64,000 nucleotides of DNA from Kiloniella sp. (GCA_002690455.1 NZET01000017.1:25505-89504), one strand, 5' to 3'. Shown: positions 52,657-62,527, numbered from the stretch's first letter. A program made the numbers and translations. Notes: generated from the letters alone by a model not told the origin.

Positions 52657-53565
52657 CTACTCCAAAGCCTTAAGCAGCGCGTCGATGTTGTGGCGCATCA
52701 TGCTCAGGTAAGAGGTCGCTGGCCCCCCCCGGACAGAAAGGGCGTCGGAGTACAGCCGCCCGCCGATGCGAAGACCTGTCTCTGCAGCAATTTGGTTAAC
52801 CAAATCCGGGTTGGTGATGTTTTCAACAAACAGTCCGACTACGGCTTGTTCACGGATCTGCTGGATGAGCGCCGCCAATTCGCGTGCAGATGGCTCGGAT
52901 TCGGTGTTAACCCCAAGCGGCGCGAGAAAGCGGAGACCGAATTGGGCTTCAAAATAGCCAAAGGCATCGTGCCCAGTGACAATTGTGCGGCGACCTTCGG
53001 GCAGAGCGTCGAAGCGGGCGGAGGCTTCAGCAAAGAGGGTGTCAATCTCAGCCTCAAAGCCAGCTGCGTTGGCGGCAAAATTGTCCGCATATTTCGGCGC
53101 CAGAGCACTCAGGCCGGCGGCAATGCTCGCCGCATAGTGCGTGGCGTTCGCCAGCGCGTTCCACGCATGAGGGTCTGGCTCGCCTTCGATCAGCAAAGGC
53201 ACGATAGCCTCGGTCGCCGTGATCACGGGTGCGCTGGCTTCAGCGGCGGCGATCAGGTCGCTGATCCAGCCTTCAAAACCAAGCCCGTTTATGATGATGA
53301 TGTCGGCTGCTGCGACCGCTCGGGCATCACTGACTGTGGGGGAGTAGACGTGTGCATCACTGTCCGGGCCAACGATGCTGGTCACGGTGACGTGTTCGCC
53401 ACCGACCACAGCAATTATATCGGCGAGGATGGAGAAGCTGGCCACAGCGTTTATGGTGTCAGTTTCGGCCTGTGCCTGGTTCGCAAAGGCTGTGATCCCG
53501 GTCAACGCGATAAGACCAAGAAACAGGCGGACCAGCGGGCCGACCAATTGAATATTGTTGCTCAT
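52657..53565 (-). CDS. metal ABC transporter substrate-binding protein (cluster A-I)
   Basis: Periplasmic metal-binding protein of 302 aa with a signal peptide (hydrophobic core LVRLFLGLIALTGITAFA, cleavage near AQA-ET). Counted from the longer frame, the ligands are His74 (DSDAHVYSPT), His135 (DPHAWN), His201 (GHDAFGYF) and Asp276 (LYSDALS), an HHHD set as in TroA-like proteins. The His-rich loop common in true ZnuA is missing. ATG 53565 has GGAG upstream. It is the last gene of the operon. Standard annotation would say zinc or manganese; the riboswitch upstream argues for cobalt. Confidence 0.88.
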   Translation of the reverse strand: MSNNIQLVGPLVRLFLGLIALTGITAFANQAQAETDTINAVASFSILADIIAVVGGEHVTVTSIVGPDSDAHVYSPTVSDARAVAAADIIIINGLGFEGWISDLIAAAEASAPVITATEAIVPLLIEGEPDPHAWNALANATHYAASIAAGLSALAPKYADNFAANAAGFEAEIDTLFAEASARFDALPEGRRTIVTGHDAFGYFEAQFGLRFLAPLGVNTESEPSARELAALIQQIREQAVVGLFVENITNPDLVNQIAAETGLRIGGRLYSDALSVRGGPATSYLSMMRHNIDALLKALE

Positions 53566-53604
53566 GATCAATCTCCAAAAATACTGTATTTGGTTGGACC
53601 GGTT

Positions 53605-54450
53605 CTAATCAGGTGCACGGAACCTTCTGATCAGGTTGAGGCCGTTTTGACCGATGGCTAGCGATACGAAAAAGACGAGGCCAGCGACCAGAATAATGGC
53701 GGGGCCGGAGGGGACATTGTCGAGCCAGAAGGAGAGCAACAGCCCCAGCAGTCCGCTGCCGGCACTAAAGGCGAACGCAAGCAGTATCATGGGAGTGAGT
53801 GCGTTGACCCAGTACCGTGCTGCAGTCGCTGGTACAATCATCAGCCCCACCGCCATAAGCGTTCCAAGCGCACGAAAACCAGCAATTAGGTTGAGAACGA
53901 CGAGGACCATGAATAGCGACCGGGTTAGCCAGCCACGCTGGGACTGCGATTGTGCAAAGGCCGGATCGACGCTTTGCAGCACCAGCGGCCGCAAAATCAA
54001 GGCTATGACCAGCAGCGTTAGCGTTGTCGAGCTGCCGATCAGCACCAGTGTACCGTCGCTGAGGCTGAGCACGTTACCGAATAAGAAGCTTTCCAGATTG
54101 ACGGCGGTGCCGCGTACAGAGAGCAGGAAGATCCCTCCAGCCAGCGCAAGGAGGTACAACGTAGCCATACTCGCATCTTCTCGAAGCAGCGTTAATCGCG
54201 ACAGCAAGGTCGATGCGAGCGCCACACTCAGCCCGGCGATCAATCCGCCCAGCGTCATCGATAACACAGACAGCCCTGCCACCGCGTAGGCCAGCGCGAT
54301 CCCGGGAATGGCCGCATGACTCATGGCCTCGCCCGCAAGTGACAGGCGACGGAGCACCAGAAAACAGCCCACTGGCGCCATGCCTAGCGACAGGATAATC
54401 ACCGCTGCGATTGCCTTACGCATGAAGGCGAATTCTAAGAATTCAAACAT
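53605..54450 (-). CDS. metal ABC transporter permease (ZnuB/TroC family)
   Basis: A 281-aa inner-membrane ABC-3 family permease with about eight membrane segments. Family blocks are MRKAIAAVIILSLGMAPVGCFLVLRRLSLAGEAMSHAAIPG and, later, ALGTLMAVGLMIVPATAARYW. I start it at ATG 54450, which overlaps the ATPase gene by 8 bases; the longer frame from 54492 lies within that gene. It forms the membrane pore for the metal taken from the binding protein. Confidence 0.9.
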   Translation of the reverse strand: MFEFLEFAFMRKAIAAVIILSLGMAPVGCFLVLRRLSLAGEAMSHAAIPGIALAYAVAGLSVLSMTLGGLIAGLSVALASTLLSRLTLLREDASMATLYLLALAGGIFLLSVRGTAVNLESFLFGNVLSLSDGTLVLIGSSTTLTLLVIALILRPLVLQSVDPAFAQSQSQRGWLTRSLFMVLVVLNLIAGFRALGTLMAVGLMIVPATAARYWVNALTPMILLAFAFSAGSGLLGLLLSFWLDNVPSGPAIILVAGLVFFVSLAIGQNGLNLIRRFRAPD

Positions 54451-55201
54451 ACTTTCCGACCTTAGCGGCTGAAGTCGAGGCTGCAGTGGCATTCAGGTAA
54501 GGCTTATCAGCGGCCATATAGCCCAGACCTACCAGTTGCTCTGGGATTAGAACCTCATGCGTGGGGCCGAAGGCGGCGCCCCCGCGTCCCATCAGCAGAA
54601 CCGAGGAACAGTGCTCAAGGACCGCCGACAGATTATGCATGACCAGGATCAGGGCGCACCCCTGCCGACTCCAGTCAAGGATCAGGGCCATTAAGTCGGC
54701 CTCCGTACTTTGGTCGACGGCGGCAAAAGGTTCATCGAGGATGATCAGTTGCGCATCCTGCATGATAGTCCTGGCGAACAACGCACGCTGCAGCTGTCCC
54801 GCGGAGAGTTGATGCAGGGGCATATCGGCTGCATCGGCAAGGCCCACGCGCTCAAGGGCGGCTTCGGCGTTCCGACGTGCGCGCCGCCCGGCGCCTTCGA
54901 AGAAGCCAAGCTGCGACCAGCCGCCAGTCGCCGCCAGGTCGATGACCCGCATGGGAAAACGGCGGTCGAAGTCGGTGAGCTGCCCGAGGTAGCCCACCGG
55001 GGTGGTCGGTCTGCCGGCGTCCCAGCGCAACCGGCCGCCCAGCAGTGGTGTCACGCCAAGGATTGACTTTACCAGCGTCGATTTACCCGAGCCGTTGTAG
55101 CCGATAACCGCGAGGATCTCGCCTGAAGAGAGGGAAAAGTCGACCTTGCTGGCAACGGGGTCGCCGCCATAGCCGATCACAAGGCCTTCGCCATAAAGCA
55201 C
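54443..55201 (-). CDS. metal ABC transporter ATPase (ZnuC/TroB family)
   Basis: A 252-aa ATPase with Walker A GYNGSGKST, signature LSAGQLQRALFARTI, Walker B LIILDEPFAAVD and an H-loop in LILVMHNLS. I place the start at GTG 55201, two bases after the stop of the 49-codon ORF, because the family N-terminus begins at LYGEGLVIGYGG. GTG 55240 would add 13 unrelated residues; neither has a strong ribosome site. Translational coupling to the small ORF would explain that. Confidence 0.88.
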   Translation of the reverse strand: MLYGEGLVIGYGGDPVASKVDFSLSSGEILAVIGYNGSGKSTLVKSILGVTPLLGGRLRWDAGRPTTPVGYLGQLTDFDRRFPMRVIDLAATGGWSQLGFFEGAGRRARRNAEAALERVGLADAADMPLHQLSAGQLQRALFARTIMQDAQLIILDEPFAAVDQSTEADLMALILDWSRQGCALILVMHNLSAVLEHCSSVLLMGRGGAAFGPTHEVLIPEQLVGLGYMAADKPYLNATAASTSAAKVGKYV

Positions 55202-55203
55202 CC

Positions 55204-55353
55204 TCAGGAAAGAATAAGCAGGGCGAGCCCGGCCCAGCACAGGGTGGCAAGGGCAGCGGCACCGCTCAGCAGCATGGCGCGCGAGGGGGCCGTCATGTCA
55301 AGGCCGACAGATTCGCGTGACACAGCTGTCGCGCGGTCTTCAAAAATGGTCAT
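55204..55353 (-). CDS. 49-aa single-span membrane protein, first ORF under the B12 riboswitch
   Basis: A small ORF with an excellent ribosome site (AGGAGAG, then ATG 55353). It has a polar N-terminus ([19 protein letters not shown]) and one hydrophobic helix at ~27-48 ([22 protein letters not shown]), ending Ser-stop. The stop is two bases before the preferred ATPase start. It is not recognisable as CbtB, which carries C-terminal histidines, or as any other known small transporter part. I infer either a small accessory subunit of the importer or a coupling leader. The strong ribosome site and position make it likely to be translated. Confidence 0.65.
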   Translation of the reverse strand: MTIFEDRATAVSRESVGLDMTAPSRAMLLSGAAALATLCWAGLALLILS

Positions 55354-55397
55354 GGTCTCTCCTGCAGGGTCACCCGCCCGTGGAAAAGGTTGATCGT

Positions 55398-55620
55398 CAC
55401 TCTGGCAGGTCTTCTGGCTCGCGGGTCTGTGCGCCGTTGCTCCAGCCTTCCCAACGCGATGCCTGGATCAGGCAGCCTGCGTCAGTGGCTATGTTGGAGC
55501 TGCGCTCGCCGCTTACAGTTGCGGGGACAGCCTCGGACTTGGTCCCTGTTGGGTACGCCGCACCGATGTTCCCTATTAAGTCTCCAGCCTTGGACTGTGT
55601 GAGACACCAAAGGTACCTAA
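55398..55620 (-). promoter_or_regulatory. cobalamin riboswitch
   Basis: Read on the minus strand, the conserved blocks appear in the right order: AATAGGGAACATCGGTGCGG (about 55580-55561), CTGTCCCCGCAACTGTAAGC (about 55530-55510), GCCACTG (55489-55483), GGGAAGGC (55452-55445) and the B12 box AGCCAGAAGACCTGCC (55419-55404). Boundaries are approximate. The AGGAG ribosome site of the 49-codon ORF lies ~40 bases downstream, and its GCAGGAG could pair with CCTGC of the B12 box, which suggests control of translation. Binding of adenosylcobalamin would switch the importer operon off. Confidence 0.93.
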
Positions 55621-55775
55621 GACCCTGCCGGAGATTGCCGCGACCGGCAAGAAACCGCGCGGCGCTAAATCATCTATATGCGACTTGCGTTGGTCGTACG
55701 CCCCTGTCGGGCTGCCCCTGTGCCTTGCGAGGGTCTTGTGCTAGGCCGAATACAGAATTTCCCGGACGACCGACC

Positions 55776-57821
55776 ATGTCAGAACAAAGCGACGACCGCA
55801 AAAGCCTCTATACCGCCGCCGATCTGGAGGGCGTCGAGCACCTCGACAGCCAGCCAGGGCAAGCGCCGTTTGTGCGCGGTCCCTATGCTTCTATGTACAC
55901 GCAGCGCCCTTGGACCATCCGGCAGTACGCCGGATTTTCAACCGCTGAGGAAAGCAACGCCTTTTACCGACAGGCGCTAGAGGCCGGGCAGCGGGGGCTT
56001 TCCGTCGCCTTCGACCTTGCCACCCATCGCGGTTATGACAGCGATCATCCAAGGGTACGTGGGGACGTCGGAAAGGCCGGTGTTGCTATTGACAGTGTCG
56101 ACGACATGCAGCGGCTGTTCGAAGGCATCGCTTTGCGCGACGTTTCCGTGTCCATGACCATGAACGGTGCCGTGTTGCCGGTGCTGGCCGCCTTTATCGT
56201 TTCCGGCGAGGAACAGGGCGCGGGCCAGGCTGAGTTGGCCGGCACCATCCAGAACGATATTCTTAAAGAGTTCATGGTCCGCAATACCTTCATTTATCCG
56301 CCCCAGCCCAGCCTGCGGATCGTCGGCGATATCATCGAATACACGGCTCAGGCCATGCCGCGGTTCAATTCGATCTCGATCTCCGGTTATCATATGCAGG
56401 AGGCCGGGGCGTCGCTGGTGCAGGAGTTGGCCTTTACCCTCGCTGACGGCCGGGAGTACGTGCGTGCAGCGCTGGCGCGTGGACTGGACGTGGATACCTT
56501 TGCCCCTCGGCTGTCATTCTTCTTTGGGATCGGGATGGATTTCTTTGCCGAGGCAGCGAAGCTGCGTGCAGCGCGGCTGCTGTGGTCCCGGATCATGGAA
56601 GAGTTCAGCCCGCGAAACCCCAAGTCGCTGATGCTGCGCACCCACTGCCAGACTTCGGGCGTGTCGCTGCAGGCCCAGGACCCTTACAATAACATTGTAC
56701 GCACGGCCTTTGAGGCCATGAGTGCGGTGCTCGGTGGAACCCAGAGCCTACACACCAATTCCTTCGACGAGGCCCTCGCGCTACCCACGGCGTTCAGTGC
56801 GCGGATTGCCCGAAATACGCAGCTGATCCTCGCCCACGAAACCGGCGTCACTGACGTGGTCGATCCGCTGGCCGGGTCCTACTACGTTGAGCGGCTGACG
56901 GCTGATCTCGCGGAGCAGGCCTGGGCGCTGATCGAGGAGGTCGAAGCGCGGGGTGGCATGACAAGTGCCATCGAGGCAGGTTGGCCCAAGGCGCAGATTG
57001 AGACCGAGGCGATCCGGCAGCAGGCAGCTATTGATACCGGTGAACGGGTTATCGTTGGGGTCAACCGCTTCGAACGCAACGAAAGTGACGCTGTTGATGT
57101 ACTGGATATTGATAACCACGCCGTTCGGAAGGCGCAGGTCGAGCGGCTGGTGGCGTTGCGCGCCAGTCGTGATGCCGGACGTGTCGACGCATCGCTCGAA
57201 GCGCTTGAACAGGCAGCTCGGTCACAGGGCAATCTGCTCGCGGCTTCAATCGATGCGATGCGCGCCCGGGCGACGGTGGGTGAGGTTAGCGACCGCCTGC
57301 GTGTAGTCTTTGAGGAGTACGACGGTAGCCCGGCGCTGGTTCGCGGGGTCTACGGTGAGGCGCTGGGACAGGATCCGCAGATGCAGACACTGATCGAGAG
57401 GGTTGCCGCGCAGGACGAGACACCGCGGCTGTTTATGGCCAAGCTGGGGCAGGATGGCCACGACCGGGGGGCGCGGGTCATCGCCTCAGCCTTCCTCGAC
57501 TTCGGCTACGCAGTCGAGACCTCTGCGCTGTTTCAAACCCCAGAGGAAGCGGCGGCGCAGGCTATCGCTGCTGGTGCGCACGTGGTTGGGGTATCGTCAC
57601 TGGCGGCCGGGCACAAAACGCTATTGCCCGCACTGATCGACGCCCTGCGCGTGGCGGGGCGAGAGGACATCCTTGTCATCTGTGGCGGTGTCATCCCTGA
57701 ACAGGATTACGCAGCACTGGAAGCTGCTGGAGTGGCGGCAATCTTCGGCCCCGGGACTAATGTCCTCGAAGCTGGCGCTCGGGTGTTGGATCTGGTGATT
57801 GGTAAACGGCGCAACGCCTGA
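55776..57821 (+). CDS. methylmalonyl-CoA mutase
   Basis: Adenosylcobalamin-dependent isomerase of (R)-methylmalonyl-CoA and succinyl-CoA, used in propionate breakdown or in the ethylmalonyl-CoA route. The 681-aa protein has the substrate barrel ([54 protein letters not shown]) and a C-terminal B12 domain from ~545 with [11 protein letters not shown], whose His is the lower cobalt ligand. It lacks about 35-40 N-terminal residues found in longer MutB proteins. I use ATG 55776 (MSEQSDD); the open frame reaches further upstream through the antisense of the riboswitch and is not coding there. It is divergent from the B12-regulated metal importer. Confidence 0.95.
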   Translation: MSEQSDDRKSLYTAADLEGVEHLDSQPGQAPFVRGPYASMYTQRPWTIRQYAGFSTAEESNAFYRQALEAGQRGLSVAFDLATHRGYDSDHPRVRGDVGKAGVAIDSVDDMQRLFEGIALRDVSVSMTMNGAVLPVLAAFIVSGEEQGAGQAELAGTIQNDILKEFMVRNTFIYPPQPSLRIVGDIIEYTAQAMPRFNSISISGYHMQEAGASLVQELAFTLADGREYVRAALARGLDVDTFAPRLSFFFGIGMDFFAEAAKLRAARLLWSRIMEEFSPRNPKSLMLRTHCQTSGVSLQAQDPYNNIVRTAFEAMSAVLGGTQSLHTNSFDEALALPTAFSARIARNTQLILAHETGVTDVVDPLAGSYYVERLTADLAEQAWALIEEVEARGGMTSAIEAGWPKAQIETEAIRQQAAIDTGERVIVGVNRFERNESDAVDVLDIDNHAVRKAQVERLVALRASRDAGRVDASLEALEQAARSQGNLLAASIDAMRARATVGEVSDRLRVVFEEYDGSPALVRGVYGEALGQDPQMQTLIERVAAQDETPRLFMAKLGQDGHDRGARVIASAFLDFGYAVETSALFQTPEEAAAQAIAAGAHVVGVSSLAAGHKTLLPALIDALRVAGREDILVICGGVIPEQDYAALEAAGVAAIFGPGTNVLEAGARVLDLVIGKRRNA

Positions 57822-57851
57822 TATCTGTCGATTGCCGTCTCTGGCAGATTG

Positions 57852-58502
57852 TTAGCTGCAGCGGCGGGCTACAATGTAGTGCGATGGCGGTTTGCCGCTC
57901 GGGAAACTACCCGCTTCCATGACTTTAAATCCCGCCTGGGTAATCATCGCTTCAAGCCCTTCCGTGGAGAAGAATCGGATCACTGGAGGTGCCTTCCCAA
58001 TCAACTGCATCAACGGGATCATCAGCCGCATCGCACCACCCTGAAGCCCCATGCCGCTGGCGCCCAGACACGGCGTTTTGCTGATAAAGTATCCCCCGGC
58101 CGGGATGGCCAGCGCCACGCGCGCAAGGAGGGCTTCGGGGTCGGGGATCAGATGCAGCAAGCTGTGTGCGAAAATTGCGTCGTAGGAAACGCCGCTATCA
58201 AAGCTGTCTGGTGCGCTAGCGACTCTAAACCCCACCTGCTCATGGGGAGCGGTTTCAGGTTGACGTTCTCTTGCAATTTGGATCAGCGCTTCAGAAATAT
58301 CGGTTGCTTCGAAGGTGCTGACGTGCGCTCGCAGTCGGAGCGCTGTTGACCCTGTGCCGCACCCTATTTCAAGGGCGCGGAATTCCGGCCGAAGGTAGCT
58401 GATCGAGCGCTCGCATGTGAAGTTATAGGCTGCTTCATCGAGTACCGGATCTTGCGCGTATTTGGCGGCAATCTTGTTCCAGAAGGTCGCTAAGTTGGTC
58501 AC
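57852..58502 (-). CDS. class I SAM-dependent methyltransferase
   Basis: A Rossmann-fold methyltransferase, 216 aa from GTG 58502 (VTNLATFWNKIAAKYA). Motif I is ALEIGCGTGSTAL, followed by FEATDIS and the post-I segment YDAIFAHSLLHLIPDPEALL; SAM binding is therefore secure, while the acceptor is unknown. A longer frame from ATG 58562 adds 20 basic residues that do not look like the family; the start is uncertain. It is divergent from the LysR gene with a short AT-rich intergenic region. Confidence 0.8.
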   Translation of the reverse strand: MTNLATFWNKIAAKYAQDPVLDEAAYNFTCERSISYLRPEFRALEIGCGTGSTALRLRAHVSTFEATDISEALIQIARERQPETAPHEQVGFRVASAPDSFDSGVSYDAIFAHSLLHLIPDPEALLARVALAIPAGGYFISKTPCLGASGMGLQGGAMRLMIPLMQLIGKAPPVIRFFSTEGLEAMITQAGFKVMEAGSFPSGKPPSHYIVARRCS

Positions 58503-58575
58503 TTGCCGGGTTCTCTGTTGTTTTATTGCGTGTCGTTTGGACGAATGCAGCCGATTTAGCATTTTTCGGGGTATG

Positions 58576-58615
58576 CAAATATTGGGGAAATTTACTGAAG
58601 TGATATAAATATTTG
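58576..58615. promoter_or_regulatory. inverted repeat, probable LysR operator region
   Basis: CAAATATT (58576-58583) and AATATTTG (58608-58615) are perfect 8-base reverse complements separated by 24 bases in an AT-rich stretch between the divergent methyltransferase and LysR starts. This is where a LysR regulator usually binds to control itself and the divergent gene. Confidence 0.5.
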
Positions 58616-58636
58616 TATAGATACGGAGACTGGCTC

Positions 58637-59548
58637 ATGGACTGGAATCACGTGAGGGCCTTTGAGGCCACGGTACGATCTGGCTCGCTTTCAGGCGCTG
58701 CGCGGGCGCTGGGCCAGACGCAGCCAACGATTGGACGACAGGTGGAGGCCCTCGAAGCGCAGCTCGGGGTCATGCTGTTTGAGCGCGAGGGGCGCCGCCT
58801 TTCTCTTACACCCACAGGCAAGGCGTTGTTTCAGCACGCAGGAGCCATGTCAAAGGCAGCGGAACTGTTGAGCCTCGCAGCGACACGGCATTCGGATGAG
58901 ATTACTGGTACGGTTAAAATCACGGCCAGCGATATGCTTTCGCTGTACGACCTGCCAGGCATCATCGCGCAAATTGCCCGGGACGCTCCGGGGCTGCGCC
59001 TCGAGATCGTTGCTAGCGACGATATCCAGAATCTTCAACGCCGTGAGGCCGACATTGCAATCCGGCACGCCCGACCCGAGCGGGGCGATTTGATCGCTCG
59101 ACTGGTTGCGGAAAGTGAGGCGGGCGTCTATGCCGCGCAATCTTACATCGATGTTTACGGTGAACCGAGCCGTTCTACTGGCCTGAAAGGGCACCGGTTT
59201 ATCTCGTTCGGAGATCCGGCACGCATGATGGCGATCATGAAGGGCCATGGTTTTGAACTTACAGCTGAGAACTTTTTTCATGACACCATCAGTGGTCCAG
59301 TCGCTTGGGCTATGGCGCAAGAGGGCCTTGGTCTGTGCCTCACGAGCCGCCACATCGGTGATCGCTCACCTGCCATGGTGCGTGTGCTGCGCGATGCGCC
59401 GTCTTTGTCCTTTCCGGTCTGGCTTGTGACCCATCGTGAACTGCATACGAGTGCCAAGATCCGTCTAGTATACGATGCACTGGCAGATTTGATTCTTCGG
59501 ACATTCGTGGTGGTAGAGAGCGGTAGAAAGGGGGACCATGCTAGCTGA
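58637..59548 (+). CDS. LysR family transcriptional regulator
   Basis: A 303-aa regulator with an N-terminal winged HTH (MDWNHVRAFEATVRSGSLSGAARALGQTQPTIGRQVEALE) and a periplasmic-binding-fold effector domain from ~90. ATG 58637 has GGAG ten bases upstream; the frame from 58613 adds 8 residues without a site. It overlaps the kinase gene by 11 bases and is divergent from the methyltransferase. The effector is unknown. Confidence 0.9.
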   Translation: MDWNHVRAFEATVRSGSLSGAARALGQTQPTIGRQVEALEAQLGVMLFEREGRRLSLTPTGKALFQHAGAMSKAAELLSLAATRHSDEITGTVKITASDMLSLYDLPGIIAQIARDAPGLRLEIVASDDIQNLQRREADIAIRHARPERGDLIARLVAESEAGVYAAQSYIDVYGEPSRSTGLKGHRFISFGDPARMMAIMKGHGFELTAENFFHDTISGPVAWAMAQEGLGLCLTSRHIGDRSPAMVRVLRDAPSLSFPVWLVTHRELHTSAKIRLVYDALADLILRTFVVVESGRKGDHAS

Positions 59549-60419
59549 AGTGGTCCAGTCCCGGTTATACAAGTGGAATTTGAAGCTCGAGGAAAAGCCG
59601 GTTGAGACCGACTCGTCCTGGGTGGTACCCGTGCTGGCGGAGGGTCCGGGCTTCGACGGACTTGCAGGCATGCTCAAAGTCGCCAAAACCAGCAGCGACG
59701 AGCGCCCCGGCATGGCGCTGCTTGACTGGTGGGACGGCATTGGTGCGGTTGAGGTGCTCCGTCGCGACGCTGACGCTATCCTGATGCCGCGGCTGGATGA
59801 CCGTCCTGCGCTCGGAAATCCCGATGATTTTGATGACGCTACCGCCTTTGACATTCTTGTAGCGACGACAAATAGGCTGCACCAGCGTGCACGCCAGAGG
59901 CTGGCGACGGGCCATCGCGAGCCTTTGCCCGCCGGATTGACGCCGCTCACAGAGATCAGACGCCACGTGCTTGACCTGCCCTTGGCAAAGAGCGAACGGT
60001 TGGCAAGCTGGCGGGCTTTTGCGATTGAATTTGACCTCGTTGGCCCATCCCCGCTGCCCCTGCACGGCGACATCCACCATGGCAACGTGATGCACGATCC
60101 AGCGCAGGGTGCCTGGGTTGTCATCGATCCCAAAGGCTATGTCGGCCATCCGGGCTACGACTTTGGCAACTTGTTCTTTAATCCGCTGGACCAGCCCCAG
60201 CGGGTGGGAGATCCCTTCCGCATGCGCCGGCTGACCGAAGCCGTTTCCGCTTCGACCAGCTCGCCGGGGGAAGGCGTGGTTTACCGCCCAGCCGATATTC
60301 TGGATTTTGCCTACCTCTACGGTGGATTTTCTGTCAGCTGGGGCGCTGAGGCATATTGGGTCGAGCACCGAATGGCGCAGTTCGAAATGATTCAGTGTCT
60401 GCGGGATGAGGGTGTCTAA
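59538..60419 (+). CDS. APH(6)-like aminoglycoside/hydroxyurea phosphotransferase family protein
   Basis: A 293-aa protein-kinase-like small-molecule kinase. The catalytic loop is LHGDIHHGNVM, and the Mg-binding segment is VIDPKGYVGHPGYDFGN in place of the usual DPK/DFG. The N-lobe has LKVAK with the ATP-binding lysine. It resembles the APH(6)/hydroxyurea phosphotransferase branch. In an environmental genome a metabolic substrate is as likely as an antibiotic. The 11-base overlap with the LysR gene implies co-expression. Confidence 0.8.
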   Translation: MLAEVVQSRLYKWNLKLEEKPVETDSSWVVPVLAEGPGFDGLAGMLKVAKTSSDERPGMALLDWWDGIGAVEVLRRDADAILMPRLDDRPALGNPDDFDDATAFDILVATTNRLHQRARQRLATGHREPLPAGLTPLTEIRRHVLDLPLAKSERLASWRAFAIEFDLVGPSPLPLHGDIHHGNVMHDPAQGAWVVIDPKGYVGHPGYDFGNLFFNPLDQPQRVGDPFRMRRLTEAVSASTSSPGEGVVYRPADILDFAYLYGGFSVSWGAEAYWVEHRMAQFEMIQCLRDEGV

Positions 60420-60559
60420 AGAACCGCAGATCAATTGTAACGGGACTTGATCGCGCATGCCTGCTGGGGTCTGATGCGCGACACACCATCACAGGTCTCA
60501 ATCGATGACCTCATTCACCGTTAGCCCTGTCCCCAGAGCAGTGAGAAGGCGCCCGACGC

Positions 60560-62527
60560 ATGCAAGCCAAGTCCCTTTACCCCGTCTCCGATCGCGATGC
60601 CGCTACCGTGGCGAAAACGCATGCAACCGCCGAGCAGTACGCGGCGCTCTATGATCGATCGCTGGATGAAAACGAGACCTTCTGGGCTGAGCAGGCGCAG
60701 CGCCTCGACTGGATCTCACCCTTCACCAAGGTCCGGCACGTGGACTATGGCGCAGGCAGTGGCACCGATGTTCAGATCCGCTGGTTCGAAGACGGGTCGC
60801 TGAACCTGTGCGTCAATGCTGTCGACCGCCACCTCCCTGAACGCGCCGACGAGGTCGCGATCATTTTTGAGGGTGATGATCCGGGTGAAGATCAGCGCAT
60901 CACCTTTGGAACACTGTCGGTACGGGTGAATCAACTTGCCAACGGCTTGCGTCAAATGGGAGTTCAGAAGGGTGACAGGGTCACGCTGTACATGCCTATG
61001 ATCCCCGAAGCGGCCTATGCGATGCTGGCGTGTGCGCGGATCGGCGCGGTGCATTCGATTGTGTTTGGCGGTTTTTCGCCCGAGGCCCTAGCCCAACGCA
61101 TTATCGGCTGCGAGAGTGATTTCTTGATCACGGCTGATGAAGGCCTGCGCGGGGGCAAGGCGATCCCGCTCAAGACCAACGCCGACCGCGCGATCGATAT
61201 TTCCGGCCGAGATGTCGCGACGCTGGTGGTGCGGCGCACCGGTGGAGCCGTGGACTGGAACCCGCGCGACACCTGGTACCATGAGTTGGTTGCAGATCAA
61301 CCTGAGGTCTGTGAACCGGAGCCGATGAACGCCGAAGACCCGCTGTTTATCCTCTACACGTCCGGGTCAACGGGGAAGCCGAAGGGTGTGCTCCACTCCA
61401 CAGGTGGTTATGGCGTCTATGCGGCAACGACCCACCACTTCGTATTCGACTACCGACCGGGTGAAGTGTTTTGGTGTACTGCCGACGTGGGCTGGATCAC
61501 GGGCCATTCTTACATCGTCTACGGCCCACTGATAAACGGTGCGACCACGCTGATGTTTGAGGGCGTGCCCAACTTCCCCAACGTCAGCCGCTTTTGGCAG
61601 GTGATCGAGAAGCACAAGGTGAACATCTTCTATACCGCGCCGACTGCGATCCGCGCGCTGATGCGTGAGGGTGATGACTTTGTGACGGTGGCCGATCGGT
61701 CTTCGCTCCGATTGCTGGGTTCGGTGGGCGAACCCATCAACCCGGAGGCTTGGCGCTGGTACCACGACGTTGTGGGGGAGGGACGCTGCCCCATCGTCGA
61801 CACATGGTGGCAGACCGAAACCGGTGGCATCCTGCTAACGCCACTGCCCGGTGCCACCGACCTCAAACCAGGTTCTGCTACGCACCCGTTTTTCGGCATC
61901 GAGCCGGTCATCGTTGACAACGAGGGCGCGGAAATACCCTGGGCGCCGGGGCAGGAAATCGAAGGAAACCTGTGCATGAGAGCCAGTTGGCCCGGGCAGA
62001 TGCGCACGGTCTACGGCGACCATCAACGATTTGTCGACACCTACTTCAGTCAGTTTCCGGGCATGTATTTCACCGGCGACGGATGCCGCCGCGACGGCGA
62101 TGGCTACTATTGGATCACGGGTCGGGTCGACGACGTGCTCAACGTCTCCGGCCACCGCATGGGGACAGCTGAGATCGAGAGCGCTCTGGTGCTGCACGCG
62201 CAAGTCGCCGAGGCTGCTGTCGTCGGCTACCCGCATGAAATCAAAGGGCAGGGGATTTATTGCTACGTCACACTAAACGCTGGTGAAATGCCCTCGGAAG
62301 AACTTCGAGCGGAACTGGTACGGCATGTACGTAACGAGATCGGTCCGGTGGCAACCCCAGACTTAATGCAGTTCGCCCCTGGGCTGCCCAAGACCCGATC
62401 GGGAAAAATCATGCGACGGATACTGCGCAAGATTGCCGAGGACGACTTTGGCAACATGGGGGATACCTCGACTCTCGCTGACCCGTCGGTTGTCGACGTG
62501 CTCATCGAAAACCGAGTAAACAAGTGA
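60560..62527 (+). CDS. acs: acetyl-CoA synthetase (AMP-forming)
   Basis: Activates acetate to acetyl-CoA via acetyl-AMP. The 655-aa protein has the P-loop [18 protein letters not shown], the core motif [11 protein letters not shown], the hinge [17 protein letters not shown] and the C-terminal [16 protein letters not shown], whose SGK lysine is the acetylation-controlled catalytic residue in this family. The N-terminal ACAS block ([20 protein letters not shown]) is typical. ATG 60560 follows GAGAAGG. Confidence 0.97.
   Translation: MQAKSLYPVSDRDAATVAKTHATAEQYAALYDRSLDENETFWAEQAQRLDWISPFTKVRHVDYGAGSGTDVQIRWFEDGSLNLCVNAVDRHLPERADEVAIIFEGDDPGEDQRITFGTLSVRVNQLANGLRQMGVQKGDRVTLYMPMIPEAAYAMLACARIGAVHSIVFGGFSPEALAQRIIGCESDFLITADEGLRGGKAIPLKTNADRAIDISGRDVATLVVRRTGGAVDWNPRDTWYHELVADQPEVCEPEPMNAEDPLFILYTSGSTGKPKGVLHSTGGYGVYAATTHHFVFDYRPGEVFWCTADVGWITGHSYIVYGPLINGATTLMFEGVPNFPNVSRFWQVIEKHKVNIFYTAPTAIRALMREGDDFVTVADRSSLRLLGSVGEPINPEAWRWYHDVVGEGRCPIVDTWWQTETGGILLTPLPGATDLKPGSATHPFFGIEPVIVDNEGAEIPWAPGQEIEGNLCMRASWPGQMRTVYGDHQRFVDTYFSQFPGMYFTGDGCRRDGDGYYWITGRVDDVLNVSGHRMGTAEIESALVLHAQVAEAAVVGYPHEIKGQGIYCYVTLNAGEMPSEELRAELVRHVRNEIGPVATPDLMQFAPGLPKTRSGKIMRRILRKIAEDDFGNMGDTSTLADPSVVDVLIENRVNK

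Noticed and set aside
52657-55201. Naming the metal importer znuABC
   Set aside because: No Zur-like site was seen, the ZnuA His-rich loop is absent and a cobalamin riboswitch precedes the operon.
55317-55775. N-terminal extension of the mutase frame up to 55317
   Set aside because: This stretch is the antisense of the riboswitch, and homology starts only after ATG 55776.
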